Below, piece by piece: positions 9,764 through 18,203 of a stretch of DNA of 64,000 nucleotides. The notes under the pieces are model-generated. The model made no database searches. It was not told the origin of the DNA and saw nothing but the letters and a program-made list of their open reading frames with translations. This DNA comes from Actinokineospora pegani (lineage in GTDB: Bacteria; Actinomycetota; Actinomycetes; Mycobacteriales; Pseudonocardiaceae). The position numbers were made by a program, and so were the translations under genes. Where the stretch lies: positions 1 through 64,000 of the forward strand of contig NZ_WHOL01000126.1 of assembly GCF_009745975.1 (NCBI RefSeq). Direction: 5' to 3'. Within the stretch, counting starts at the first letter, position 1. Each line of letters begins with the position of its first letter.

Positions 9764-9791
9764 GGGGGCACCCTTTCCTAGAGCTGGATTC

Positions 9792-10982
9792 CTAGAGGCT
9801 AGGTACGATGCTGTCGAGGCCGAAGAACGCCCCGCCGTAGAGCTCGTGGCCGACGCGGGTGTTGAGCATGGCGTGCCGGGCGGCGGTGTTGGCGTCGCGC
9901 CAGTACTGCTGCAACGGGCTGGACAGGCCGAACGCGCCCGCGCCGTGCGCCCACATCAACTCGTCGAGCGCGGTGGTGACCAGGTTGACCGCCTGGCCGA
10001 CATCGCCGCGGATGCGGCGCAGCTCGGCGTCCGGCACGCCCACACCCGCCGCCGCGGCCGCGTCGAGCACGTCCGCGGCCCGGCTGACGTGCATCTCCGC
10101 CGCGTCCAGGGTCAGCGCGGTGCCGCCCAGCGCGGAGACGAAGGTCTGCGACATCGGGGCGCTGCTGTAGACCGTCGGCGCGATCCCCTTGGCCGGGGCC
10201 TTGTCGACGACGTGCGCCCGCGCCGCGAGCCCCGCGCCGACGACCACCGACGCGCAGATCACCGCCATCCCCGCCACCGCGGCGGTGCGCAGCAGCGGCG
10301 GCAGCGACAAGTCGGTGGTGTTGGCCCGGCCGAGCTGGTCGGCGAAGGAGATCACCCGGTGCCCGGGGACGAACACGTCCGTCGCCGTGGCGGTGTGGCT
10401 GCCGGTGCCGCGCATCCCGACGGTGTTCCAGGTGTCCTGGACGACCAGGTCCGCGACCGGCGCCAGCACCGACAGCGGCGCTCCGCCGGGGTCCTTGGCC
10501 AGCAGGATCGCCCAGTCGTCGTGCAGGATTCCCGAGGCGTAGGGCCACTTGCCGCTGAGCTGGTAGCCGCCGTCGACCGGGGTCGCCGCGCCGGGGGCGG
10601 CGAAGATCGAGGCCAGCCGCGCGCCCGGGTTGTCGCCGAACACCTCGTCGCGCACACGCCGGGGGAACCGGGTGGCCAGCAGGTTGGAGCCGTTGATGTT
10701 GTTGACCACCCAGGACGTCGACGGGCAGTAGCGGGCCAGCGCCTTGGTGACCTCGCTGAGCGTGCGCACGTCGGTCTCCAGGCCGCCGTAGCGCCGCTCG
10801 GTCCAGAGCGCCGCCAACCGCTCCTCGTCGATCGCGCGCAGCGTGGCGTCGGGGAGCCTGCGCTCCAGGTCGCCCTCGGCCACCCCGGCGGCGAGCGTGT
10901 CGCCGACGGAGTGGACCCGCTCGACCACACCGGCCCAGCGCTCGGTGGCGGCGGGCGCGGTGGGTTCGACCGTGTTCGTCAT
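9792..10982 (-). CDS. Acyl-CoA-dehydrogenase-fold flavin monooxygenase (indole-oxygenase-like)
   Basis: A 396-residue protein of the group D flavin monooxygenase/acyl-CoA dehydrogenase fold. It has an N-terminal helical domain, a central segment with Y-Q-L-S-G-K-W-P-Y-A-S-G and W-N-T-V-G-M-R-G-T-G-S-H (typical of HsaA/HpaB/IifC/XiaF-type oxygenases), and a C-terminal four-helix bundle. Such enzymes use reduced flavin from a separate reductase to hydroxylate aromatic rings; XiaF-type homologues hydroxylate indoles in xiamycin biosynthesis. The ATG at 10982 has AGGAGG upstream. The next gene downstream is the membrane cyclase and the previous one the LEH-like protein, all in one operon. No dedicated flavin reductase is visible in the cluster. 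True acyl-CoA dehydrogenase activity is the less likely alternative. Confidence 0.75.
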   Translation of the reverse strand: MTNTVEPTAPAATERWAGVVERVHSVGDTLAAGVAEGDLERRLPDATLRAIDEERLAALWTERRYGGLETDVRTLSEVTKALARYCPSTSWVVNNINGSNLLATRFPRRVRDEVFGDNPGARLASIFAAPGAATPVDGGYQLSGKWPYASGILHDDWAILLAKDPGGAPLSVLAPVADLVVQDTWNTVGMRGTGSHTATATDVFVPGHRVISFADQLGRANTTDLSLPPLLRTAAVAGMAVICASVVVGAGLAARAHVVDKAPAKGIAPTVYSSAPMSQTFVSALGGTALTLDAAEMHVSRAADVLDAAAAAGVGVPDAELRRIRGDVGQAVNLVTTALDELMWAHGAGAFGLSSPLQQYWRDANTAARHAMLNTRVGHELYGGAFFGLDSIVPSL

Positions 10983-11008
10983 GGACTGCCTCCTGTGTCT
11001 GGTGCGCG

Positions 11009-11395
11009 TCAGTCCCGCTGGGCGGAGATCAGGTTCGTGATGTCGAAGTAGTCCCGCCAGGCCGCGATCCGGCCGTCGCGCACCTCGAAGGCGGCCATCA
11101 CCTTGAGGTTGCGGGCGATCGGCGTCCCGTCGACGCGCAGCATGTCCTCGACGCGCTCGACCAGGACGGTGCCGCCCGCGTGGGCGATGTGGCGGAACTC
11201 GACGTCGAGCTGGGCGAAGTCCGGCGGCATCAGCTCCAGCACCGCCGCCTTGCCCCGGCACACCGGCGACCCGGGGTTCTCCCAGACGACGTCGTCGGTG
11301 AGGAACTCCTCGACCGCGGCCCGCACGTCGCCCGGCGTCGGGCCCATCCTGGTCAGGAACTCGCGGACCAGCTTCTCGTTGTCGCTCTCGGACAT
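11009..11395 (-). CDS. SnoaL / limonene-epoxide-hydrolase-like protein
   Basis: A 128-residue NTF2-like protein. The fold signature includes N-E-K-L-V-R-E-F-L and a C-terminal V-R-D-G-R-I-A-A-W-R-D-Y-F-D that carries the Asp equivalent to Asp132 of limonene-1,2-epoxide hydrolase. The other catalytic positions differ: the Tyr-x-Asn water site reads W-E-N, and the Arg-x-Asp pair reads R-V-E followed by D. It may open an epoxide by an altered mechanism or act as a SnoaL-type cyclase. Its ATG lies 2 bases after the stop of the upstream monooxygenase, so the two are probably translated together. In an epoxide-driven terpene pathway an epoxide-acting partner makes sense, but the role is inferred. 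Confidence 0.7.
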   Translation of the reverse strand: MSESDNEKLVREFLTRMGPTPGDVRAAVEEFLTDDVVWENPGSPVCRGKAAVLELMPPDFAQLDVEFRHIAHAGGTVLVERVEDMLRVDGTPIARNLKVMAAFEVRDGRIAAWRDYFDITNLISAQRD

Positions 11396-11397
11396 GG

Positions 11398-13143
11398 TCA
11401 GCTCCCGGTGCTCTGGTGGGCGAGGACGCGGCGCAGCACGTCGGTCAGCCGGTCGGGGCCGTCGGCGCCGCTGCGCCAGGCCACGTGGTTGTCGGGGCGG
11501 ACGAGCACGGCCCCGCCGTCGTCGACGCCGCGCACCCTGGCCCAGCGGCCGGTGGCGACGGGCGCGACGGCGATGGGGACGCCGAGGGCGTCGGCGGCCT
11601 GCTTGGCCGCGACCGCCCAGGCGCCGTCCGACGTGCCGGTGATGAGCGCGAACCCGCCGTGCGCGCCGACCAGGTCGTGCGAGGACACCTGCTCGCCGGG
11701 GTCGAGCCAGGCGTGCGGCAGCCGGTGGCCGGGGATGGTCACCGGGTGGTGCTCGGCGCCCATCGGGTCCAGCGGCGGCGGCGGGGTGCCGTCCGGGACG
11801 AAGGCGCCCTCGGGGTAGGCGATGCCGATCTCGATGTCGTGCGCCTGGTACTCCACCCGCTGGGTGCGGAACACCTCGGCGGCGCGGACCCGGCGGGTCT
11901 CGCCCATCGGCGTCTCGGAGAACAGCGCCTCGAAGTTGGCCTTGGTCGCCTCCGGCGGCTGCCCGGGGAACAAGCCGAGCCCGGCGTGCGCCACGGCGTG
12001 GTTGCGGAAGGCGTACATCGCCCAGGGGACGTTGCGCTCGGCGACGGCCCTGCGCTCGGGCTCGTAGGTGTCGAGCAGCCCCTCCCCCGCGTGCCCGCCG
12101 ACCACCGCGGCCAGCTTCCAGGCGAGGTTGTGCGCGTCCTGCACGGCGGAGTTGAGGCCCAGGCCGGTGGCGGGCGGGTGCCGGTGCGCGGCGTCGCCCG
12201 CGAGGAACACCCGGCCGACGCGGAAGGTGTCGGCGATGACCGCCTCGGGGATGTACTGGCTGACCTTGTGCACGGTGACGTCGAGGTCGGGCAGCTTGAG
12301 CAGCTCGCGGACGGTGGCGGTGACCGACGCGTCGTCGGTCTCCGGCGTGACGCCCACGGGCAGGTGGAAGTGCAGCGCCCACTCCTGGGAAGCCAGGCCC
12401 CAGTCCGGACCCATCGCGACCATGCCGTAGCGGGAGATGCGCCCGCCGTCGGGGCTGACGAAGTTGGTGATGAGCACCTTGTCGCCGGGCCAGTGCGCGG
12501 ACAGGTCGGCGCTGAAGTGCACGGAGATGACGTTGAACGCGCCGCCGTCGCCGACCATGGACACGCCCAGCCGCGTGCCGACGCTGCGGCCGCCGTCGGC
12601 GGCGACGAGGTACTGCGCGCGCACGGTGGTCGACTCGCCGGTGACCCGGTCGGTGACCAGGGCGGTGACGCCGCTGTCGTCCTGGGTGAACCCCTCCATC
12701 ACGTGGTTGAAGCGCAGGCTGCCGGGCGCGCGCTCGGTGGCGTGGCGCAGCAGCAGCGGCTCCAGCCGGTGCTGGGGCAGGTTGGTCGACGGGCCGGGGC
12801 TGTCCTCGGCGTAGGGGGCGGCCGTGCTGCCGCCGCCGAAGGAGTCCATGCGGTGCAGGTCGCGGGCGTCGAGCGGGCCGTCACCGGCCAGCGACGTGCG
12901 CCAGACGACCTCGCCGATGTTCTCCAGCGGCGCGCTGACGGCGTAGACGTCCTCGGCCAGGCCGTGCTGGCGGAAGACCTCCATCGTGCGCTGGTTCAGG
13001 TAGTGCGCCCTGGGCAGCGCGGACGTGGTCGCGCGCCGCTCCACGAGCAGGTGCCCCACGCCCAGGTCGGACAGGAAGATCGACGCGGCCAGGCCGCACC
13101 CGCCTCCGCCGACCACCAGGACCGGGACTGACACTTCGGACAT
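11398..13143 (-). CDS. FAD-dependent aromatic-ring monooxygenase (PheA/TfdB family)
   Basis: A 581-residue class A flavoprotein monooxygenase. The N-terminal Rossmann motif V-P-V-L-V-V-G-G-G-G-C-G-L and acidic E-R-R bind ADP. The D-G motif reads V-A-A-D-G-G-R-S, and the third FAD motif F-L-A-G-D-A-A-H-R-H-P-P (about residues 290-305) is intact. About 150 extra C-terminal residues form the thioredoxin-like domain of the phenol hydroxylase branch. It should add one oxygen to an aromatic or polyunsaturated substrate using NAD(P)H and O2. GAGGAG lies upstream of the ATG at 13143. It sits between the ferredoxin reductase and the LEH-like gene, so it is a likely tailoring enzyme. Confidence 0.82.
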   Translation of the reverse strand: MSEVSVPVLVVGGGGCGLAASIFLSDLGVGHLLVERRATTSALPRAHYLNQRTMEVFRQHGLAEDVYAVSAPLENIGEVVWRTSLAGDGPLDARDLHRMDSFGGGSTAAPYAEDSPGPSTNLPQHRLEPLLLRHATERAPGSLRFNHVMEGFTQDDSGVTALVTDRVTGESTTVRAQYLVAADGGRSVGTRLGVSMVGDGGAFNVISVHFSADLSAHWPGDKVLITNFVSPDGGRISRYGMVAMGPDWGLASQEWALHFHLPVGVTPETDDASVTATVRELLKLPDLDVTVHKVSQYIPEAVIADTFRVGRVFLAGDAAHRHPPATGLGLNSAVQDAHNLAWKLAAVVGGHAGEGLLDTYEPERRAVAERNVPWAMYAFRNHAVAHAGLGLFPGQPPEATKANFEALFSETPMGETRRVRAAEVFRTQRVEYQAHDIEIGIAYPEGAFVPDGTPPPPLDPMGAEHHPVTIPGHRLPHAWLDPGEQVSSHDLVGAHGGFALITGTSDGAWAVAAKQAADALGVPIAVAPVATGRWARVRGVDDGGAVLVRPDNHVAWRSGADGPDRLTDVLRRVLAHQSTGS

Positions 13144-13172
13144 CGTGCGGCTCCTCGGATGGGGACCCCGGG

Positions 13173-14339
13173 TCAGCGGTGGTCCGCTGTGATGAGTTGG
13201 CGGGCGGTGCGCACGCCCTTGGCGCTGTTCCAGCCGACGACGCCGACGACGGCCCCGTCGCGCTCGGCCACGGCGACGAACTTGCGGTCGCGCGGGTCGC
13301 CGTCGACCACGCGCAGCGGCCCGCCGAGCAGGTCGCCGTGCACCTGGACGCGCACGCCGTGCTGGTCGGTCCAGAAGTAGGGGACGGGGGTGTAGGCCCG
13401 GTCCGCGCCGAGGATGTTCCCGGCGACGGCCAGCGCCTGCTCGGTGGCGTTGGTGCGGTTCTCCATGCGCGCCGACCGGTCCCAGCCCTCGTGGTGCCAG
13501 CGGGCGACGTCGCCCACGGCCCACACGTTCTCGGCGGCCCGGCACCGGGAGTCGCACACGACCCCGTCGTCGATGCCCAGCCCGCTGTCGGCGAGCCAGC
13601 CGGTGGCCGGGGTGGAGCCGATGGCCACCACGACCACGTCGGCGTCCAGGGTCCCCGCGGAGGTGACCACGCCGGTCACCCGTCCGTCGGCGACCACCGG
13701 GGCGTGGGCCTTGGTGCCGGTGAGCACCTCGACGCCCTGGTCCCGGTGCAGGTCGGCGAGGAACCCGCCGACCTCGGCGCCGACCTGGGCGACCATCGGC
13801 AGCGGGGCCGGGTCGACCATGGTGGTGCGCAGGCCCAGCGCGCGGGCGGTGGCGGCGATCTCGCAGCCGAGGACGCCCGCGCCGAGCACGACGACCTCGC
13901 GGGCGGCGAGCAGGTCGGCGCGCAGCGCGGCGGTGTCCTCGACGGTGCGCAGGGTGTGCACGCCCGCCAGGCCCGCGAACGCGGGCAGGACCCTGGGGAC
14001 CAGGCCGGTGGCGATCACCAGGTGGCCGTAGCCCAGGCGCCGCCCGTCCTCGAGCTCGACCTCGGCGGCCGCGGTGTCCACACCGGACGCCCGGGCGCCG
14101 AGCACGACGTCGGCGTCCAGCGCCGCGATGACCTCGGGCGGGCGCAGCGCGGCCTGCTCGGCCGTCCACTGCCCCGTGAGGACCTTCTTCGACAGCGGCG
14201 GCCGGTCGTACGGCGCGTGCGGCTCTTCGCCGACCAGACACAGCGAGCCGGTGAAGCCTTTGCGGCGCAACGCCTCCGCCGTGGCCAGACCGGCGGCCGA
14301 CGCGCCGACCACCAGCACGTCGGTCACGGCCCCGCTCAC
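13173..14339 (-). CDS. Ferredoxin reductase, FAD/NAD(P)-dependent
   Basis: A 388-residue pyridine-nucleotide-disulphide-type reductase of the putidaredoxin reductase kind. The FAD site is V-L-V-V-G-A-S-A-A-G-L-A, the NAD(P) site V-V-V-L-G-A-G-V-L-G-C-E, and the second FAD motif V-W-A-V-G-D-V-A-R. The C-terminal reductase domain is complete. The GTG at 14339 overlaps the ferredoxin stop (GTGA), so it is translationally coupled to its electron acceptor. With the adjacent ferredoxin and P450 it forms a self-contained electron chain from NAD(P)H to the P450; it might also serve other oxygenases of the cluster. Confidence 0.9.
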   Translation of the reverse strand: MSGAVTDVLVVGASAAGLATAEALRRKGFTGSLCLVGEEPHAPYDRPPLSKKVLTGQWTAEQAALRPPEVIAALDADVVLGARASGVDTAAAEVELEDGRRLGYGHLVIATGLVPRVLPAFAGLAGVHTLRTVEDTAALRADLLAAREVVVLGAGVLGCEIAATARALGLRTTMVDPAPLPMVAQVGAEVGGFLADLHRDQGVEVLTGTKAHAPVVADGRVTGVVTSAGTLDADVVVVAIGSTPATGWLADSGLGIDDGVVCDSRCRAAENVWAVGDVARWHHEGWDRSARMENRTNATEQALAVAGNILGADRAYTPVPYFWTDQHGVRVQVHGDLLGGPLRVVDGDPRDRKFVAVAERDGAVVGVVGWNSAKGVRTARQLITADHR

Positions 14340-14545
14340 GTCGACGTCGCCTTCTCCAGCAGCAGGATCGCCGCCGCCGGGCACAACTGCGCGGCCTCGC
14401 GCGTGTTCTCGTGCTCGTGCTCGGGCGGGTCAGCGTCGAGCAGGATCACCACGCCGTCGTCGTCGCGCTGGTCGAACACCTCCGGCGCGGCCACGACGCA
14501 GTGCCCGGCGCCGACGCACTTGAACTCCTCGATCTCGACCTTCAT
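14336..14545 (-). CDS. [3Fe-4S]-type ferredoxin
   Basis: A 69-residue ferredoxin. Cys10 and Cys16 in C-V-G-A-G-H-C and a third Cys in L-C-P near residue 55, with Ala at the position of the missing fourth ligand, define the single-cluster 3Fe-4S (or labile 4Fe) P450-partner family. It shuttles electrons from the overlapping reductase gene product to the P450 encoded just upstream. GAGGAGG precedes the ATG. It is the usual length for the family. Confidence 0.93.
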   Translation of the reverse strand: MKVEIEEFKCVGAGHCVVAAPEVFDQRDDDGVVILLDADPPEHEHENTREAAQLCPAAAILLLEKATST

Positions 14546-14560
14546 CGTCGCCTCCTCGGG

Positions 14561-15769
14561 TTACCAGGTGACCGGCAGGGCGTTGACGCCGAAGACCAGC
14601 GCCGTGGTGCGGTAGTCGACCTCGTCGTCGGGGACGGCGAGCGTGAGCGTGGGGAACCGCTGGAACAGCGCCGGGAGCGCGACCCGCAGCTCCATCCTGG
14701 CCAGCTGCTGGCCCAGGCACTGGTGCGCGCCGTGGCCGAAGGTGACGTGCGGGCGCTGCGGGCGGCGCACGTCGAGCGTGTCGGGATCGCCCTCGACGTC
14801 GTCGCGCTCGTCGCGGTTGGCGGCGAGGATGGAGAAGACCACCCGCTCGCCCTTGCGGATCTCCTGGTCGCGGACGGCGAAGTCCTCGGCGGCCTCGCGC
14901 GGCATGATCGTCGCCGGGCACACGTAGCGCAGCAGCTCCTCGATCGCGCGGTCCACCGCCTCGGGCTCGTCGCGGACGACGGCGAGCTGCTCGGGGTTCT
15001 GCAGCAGCAGCGCGGCGCTGGCCGAGAGCATGCTGGCGGTGGTCTCGTGGCCCGCGATCAGCAGCATGTTGCCGATGCCGGTCAGCTCGTCGTCGTCGAG
15101 CTCGTGGCCGAAGTCGCGCACGACCTGCCCGAGCATGTTCTCCCCCGGGCTGCGCCGGTGCGCGGCGACCAGGCCGGACATGTACTCGTCCATGTCCTTG
15201 AGGTTCTGGACCTGCACCTCGAGCGTGGTGTTGACGTCCAGGCCGACCTTGGCCCGGCGCTGGAAGTCGGCGCGGTCGGCGTAGGGCACGCCGAGCAGCT
15301 CGCAGATGACCTGCGTCGGGATGGGCGTGCTGAACAGCCGCACCAGGTCGGCCCCCTGGCCAGCCGCCTCGACCTCGTCGAGGCGGTCGGCGACGACCTG
15401 CTCGATCATCGGGCGCAGCGCGCGGATCCGCTTGATGGTGAAGAACCCGGTCAGCATCCGGCGCAGCCTGCTGTGGCCCTCGCCGTTGTAGTTGAGCAGG
15501 TTGCCCGGCTGGTTGAGCATGGTGCGCGGCTTGTCCGGGTCGAACTCGAAGCCCATTTGCAGCCGCGAGTCGCCCAGGGCGTCCTTGACGTCCTCGTAGC
15601 GGGTGATGGCGACCGCGTCGAACTCGCCGAGCAGCGGGCTGGGCACCTTGACCCTGGGCAGCTCCGCCTCCTTCTGCAGCGCGCGCAGCTCGGCGGCGGG
15701 CTGGTAGGGGCACTGGGGCTCGCGCGCGGCGATGGGCAGCGACTTCGGTTCGGTGTGTGCCTCGGTCAT
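14561..15769 (-). CDS. Cytochrome P450
   Basis: A 402-residue soluble bacterial P450. Visible landmarks are the I-helix A-G-H-E-T-T-A-S (acid/alcohol pair), E-E-L-L-R as the E-x-x-R motif, and the heme loop F-G-H-G-A-H-Q-C-L-G-Q with the Cys thiolate. It should perform a hydroxylation or C-C/C-O coupling on the cluster product. The dedicated ferredoxin and reductase genes follow directly (15-base gap, then GTGA overlap). The exporter gene precedes it by 31 bases, with GAGAGGA as ribosome site. The CYP family cannot be assigned by eye. Confidence 0.94.
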   Translation of the reverse strand: MTEAHTEPKSLPIAAREPQCPYQPAAELRALQKEAELPRVKVPSPLLGEFDAVAITRYEDVKDALGDSRLQMGFEFDPDKPRTMLNQPGNLLNYNGEGHSRLRRMLTGFFTIKRIRALRPMIEQVVADRLDEVEAAGQGADLVRLFSTPIPTQVICELLGVPYADRADFQRRAKVGLDVNTTLEVQVQNLKDMDEYMSGLVAAHRRSPGENMLGQVVRDFGHELDDDELTGIGNMLLIAGHETTASMLSASAALLLQNPEQLAVVRDEPEAVDRAIEELLRYVCPATIMPREAAEDFAVRDQEIRKGERVVFSILAANRDERDDVEGDPDTLDVRRPQRPHVTFGHGAHQCLGQQLARMELRVALPALFQRFPTLTLAVPDDEVDYRTTALVFGVNALPVTW

Positions 15770-15800
15770 CTCAGCGATTCCTCTCGGGGGACAAGGGTTT

Positions 15801-17237
15801 TCAGCGTTCCGCCTGCACGGTCGGGATGAGGGCGCTGACGGCCAGGGCGGCCACCGACCCGACGACGCCGATGACGCCGACCAGGACGAAGGCGCCCCGC
15901 AGCGGGACGTGCGCGCCGCCCGCCGCCGTGCTGCCCTGCGCGGCGAACACCGCGCCGACCACGGCGCCCGCCGCGGCGGAGCCGATCGAGCGCATCAGGG
16001 TGTTGAACCCGTTGGCCGCGCCCGTCTCCGACGGCGCGACGGCGCGCATGATCAGCGCGGGCAGCGACCCATAGGCGAAGCCGACGCCCGCGTTGGTCAC
16101 CACGGTCCCGGCGACCAGCGCGGCCACCGAGTCCAGGGCGGCCAGGCACACCAGGTAGCCTAGTCCCATTAGGACAGTGCCGAGCAGCAGCGCGGCTTTG
16201 GGCCCGCGCGCCGCCGCGATCCGCGCGGCGGCCGCCGACGCGGCCATCATCGCCGCCCCGGCAGGCGCCATCAGCAGGCCCGCGGCCAGCATCGCGAAGC
16301 CCAGCCCGTGGCCGGTGGCCTCGGGCAGTTGCAACAGTTGCGGCACCATCAGGATCTGCGCGTACATGGCGAACCCGACGACCACCGACGCGGTGTTGGT
16401 CAGCAGCACCGGTGTCCGCGTGGCCGTGGCCAGGTCGATCAGCGGGGTGGCGACGCGCCGCTCCCAGCCTGCCCACGCAGCCAGGGCGAGCGCCGCGCCG
16501 ACCAGGAGTCCGACGGTTCCCGGGGCGGTCCAGCCCCACTCGCCGCCGCGCGAGACCACCAGCAGCAGCGCGGTGAGCCCCGCGGACAGGGTCACCGCGC
16601 CGACCAGGTCGAACCGGCCCTCGGCCGGACCGGGGGCGGCGGTCACCAGCCGCGCGACGAGCACGGCGATGACCGCGGTGAGCACCCCGACACCGGCGAA
16701 GAGCAGGTGCCAGTCGGCCACCTCGGCGATGGCGGCGGCGAACGGCAGCCCGAAGGCCGCGCCGACGCCGAGCGCCGAGGAGGTCACCGCGATGGCCGAG
16801 CCCACCCGGCGCGGGGAGATCACCTCGCGCAGCAGGCTGATGCCCAGCGGGACCACGCCCATGCCGAGCCCCTGCAACGCGCGCCCGGCGACCATCGGGG
16901 CCAGCGACCAGGACACCGCGCACAGCAGCGACCCCAGTGTCACCAACCCCAGCACGACCAGCAGCACCAGCCGCTTGCCGTGCAGGTCGCCCAGCCTGCC
17001 GATGACCGGGCTGGTCACCGCGCCGCTGAGCAGGGCCGCGGTGACCACCCAGGAGGTGGCCGCCGGACCGGCGCCCAGCAGCGCGGGCAGGTCGCCGAGC
17101 AGCGGGACCACCAGCGTCTGCGACATCGCCGCGATCCCGGCGGCCACCGCCACCACGACCACGACGGCGCGCTCGCCATCGGTGCCGTCATGGTCGGTGA
17201 CCTGCTGATCGGTGATCCTGACTGCCCGCTCGCCCAT
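15801..17237 (-). CDS. MFS drug/metabolite exporter, DHA2-like
   Basis: A 478-residue polytopic protein with at least twelve, probably fourteen, hydrophobic segments. The loop 2-3 motif G-R-L-G-D-L-H-G-K-R and a motif-C-like G-P-like bend support the DHA1/DHA2 proton-antiport exporters. It is the first gene of the minus-strand biosynthetic operon and divergent from a TetR gene, the usual arrangement for product export under repressor control. The ATG at 17237 follows AGGTGGGG. It probably exports the cluster product and may confer self-resistance. Confidence 0.88.
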   Translation of the reverse strand: MGERAVRITDQQVTDHDGTDGERAVVVVVAVAAGIAAMSQTLVVPLLGDLPALLGAGPAATSWVVTAALLSGAVTSPVIGRLGDLHGKRLVLLVVLGLVTLGSLLCAVSWSLAPMVAGRALQGLGMGVVPLGISLLREVISPRRVGSAIAVTSSALGVGAAFGLPFAAAIAEVADWHLLFAGVGVLTAVIAVLVARLVTAAPGPAEGRFDLVGAVTLSAGLTALLLVVSRGGEWGWTAPGTVGLLVGAALALAAWAGWERRVATPLIDLATATRTPVLLTNTASVVVGFAMYAQILMVPQLLQLPEATGHGLGFAMLAAGLLMAPAGAAMMAASAAAARIAAARGPKAALLLGTVLMGLGYLVCLAALDSVAALVAGTVVTNAGVGFAYGSLPALIMRAVAPSETGAANGFNTLMRSIGSAAAGAVVGAVFAAQGSTAAGGAHVPLRGAFVLVGVIGVVGSVAALAVSALIPTVQAER

Positions 17238-17299
17238 GGGGCCCCACCTCGGCGTGTCGGTGCCGCTGCTCGCATTGTGGGACCCACCGTAGCATTAAT

Positions 17300-17314
17300 T
17301 GGCACGCCGTGCCA
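17300..17314. promoter_or_regulatory. Perfect 15-bp palindrome, probable TetR operator
   Basis: TGGCACG-C-CGTGCCA is an exact inverted repeat in an AT-rich patch of the 155-base divergent gap, 62 bases before the exporter start and 78 bases before the TetR start. TTGACT (17317-17322) just beside it could be a -35 for the plus strand. TetR proteins typically bind such sites in their own divergent promoter; binding here is inferred. Confidence 0.65.
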
Positions 17315-17392
17315 TTTTGACTTTGATAGACATTTTGTCCCGATACGGCGCGGCGGCCCCCACCCGCCCCGCGGCCGGGGGAGGATGGGCGC

Positions 17393-18037
17393 GTGATCAT
17401 GAAGCAGACCGACGACCAGGACAAGACCGGGGAGGAGCGGGCCGAGCGCGGCCGGGGCAGGCCGCCGATGACCGAGCGGCGCAAGGACATCATCCGGTTG
17501 CAGATCGCGACGGCGGCGCTGGAGCTGTTCATGGCGCAAGGGGTCGCGGCGACCTCGGCCGAGCAGATCGCCGGGCAGCTGGGGATCTCCACCAGGACGC
17601 TGTGGCGGTACTCGCCGTCGAAGGAAGACTGCGTGCTGCCGCTGCTGTCGCACGGGATCGACGTGGTGGTGGAGAAGTTGCGCGCCTGGCCGCACGGCGA
17701 ACCCTTGGTCGAGCAGCTGCTGCACGAGACCGACCTCATCGAGCGCACCCCCGAATCGACGTTGGACCTGGTGCGGCTCACCAGGACCGAGCCGTCGCTG
17801 CGCGCGGTGTGGTTGCAGAGCCACCTGAACTCCGAGGCGGCCTTCGCGGGCGTGATCGCCGAGCGCACCGGCCTGGCGACCGAGGCGCTGGAGACCAAGG
17901 TGCAGGCGGGAATGCTGAACGTGGCGCTGCGACTGGCGGTGGAACACCACGCCTGGCACGGCGGCTCCGCCCCCGGCGGTCTCACCGACGCCACCCGGAC
18001 CGCGTTGCGCACCGCACTCGGCGGCCTGTCGATGTGA
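17393..18037 (+). CDS. TetR-family repressor
   Basis: A 214-residue regulator. A basic leader (E-R-G-R-G-R-P-P) is followed by a TetR HTH: A-A-L-E-L-F-M-A-Q-G-V, T-S-A-E-Q-I-A-G-Q-L-G-I-S-T-R-T-L-W-R-Y. Its helical ligand-binding domain is of the AcrR type with a C-terminal helix pair for dimerisation. It is divergent from the exporter and upstream of the prenyl synthase arm, so it may control both. The GTG at 17393 is used because GGGGGAGG lies 8 bases upstream; the in-frame ATG at 17399 is further away. The ligand is probably a pathway intermediate or product (inference). Confidence 0.9.
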   Translation: MIMKQTDDQDKTGEERAERGRGRPPMTERRKDIIRLQIATAALELFMAQGVAATSAEQIAGQLGISTRTLWRYSPSKEDCVLPLLSHGIDVVVEKLRAWPHGEPLVEQLLHETDLIERTPESTLDLVRLTRTEPSLRAVWLQSHLNSEAAFAGVIAERTGLATEALETKVQAGMLNVALRLAVEHHAWHGGSAPGGLTDATRTALRTALGGLSM

Positions 18038-18166
18038 CGCCCGCGCGCGGGGCCCCCTTACGCGCGCGCAAAATCTTGTGGGAAAAGAGATCCGTTGCGC
18101 GAACGGCTCGGACGGACCGAAGAGACCAGACCGGTTTCCCCTTCGGGCCCCACCCGAGACGACCTC

Positions 18167-18196
18167 ACGACAACCGCTTCCCCGCCTACCTACAGT
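18167..18196 (+). promoter_or_regulatory. Candidate promoter of a leaderless prenyl synthase transcript
   Basis: ACGACA (18167-18172), an 18-base spacer and TACAGT (18191-18196) end 7 bases before the ATG at 18204. No ribosome-binding sequence precedes that ATG, so a leaderless transcript for the right arm of the cluster is likely. Confidence 0.4.
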
Positions 18197-18203
18197 CGAT
18201 CGC

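Noticed and set aside
13179-14615. Plus-strand frame opposite the ferredoxin reductase
   Set aside because: Val/Gly/His/Gln-rich shadow; the minus-strand reductase, ferredoxin and P450 have complete active-site motifs.
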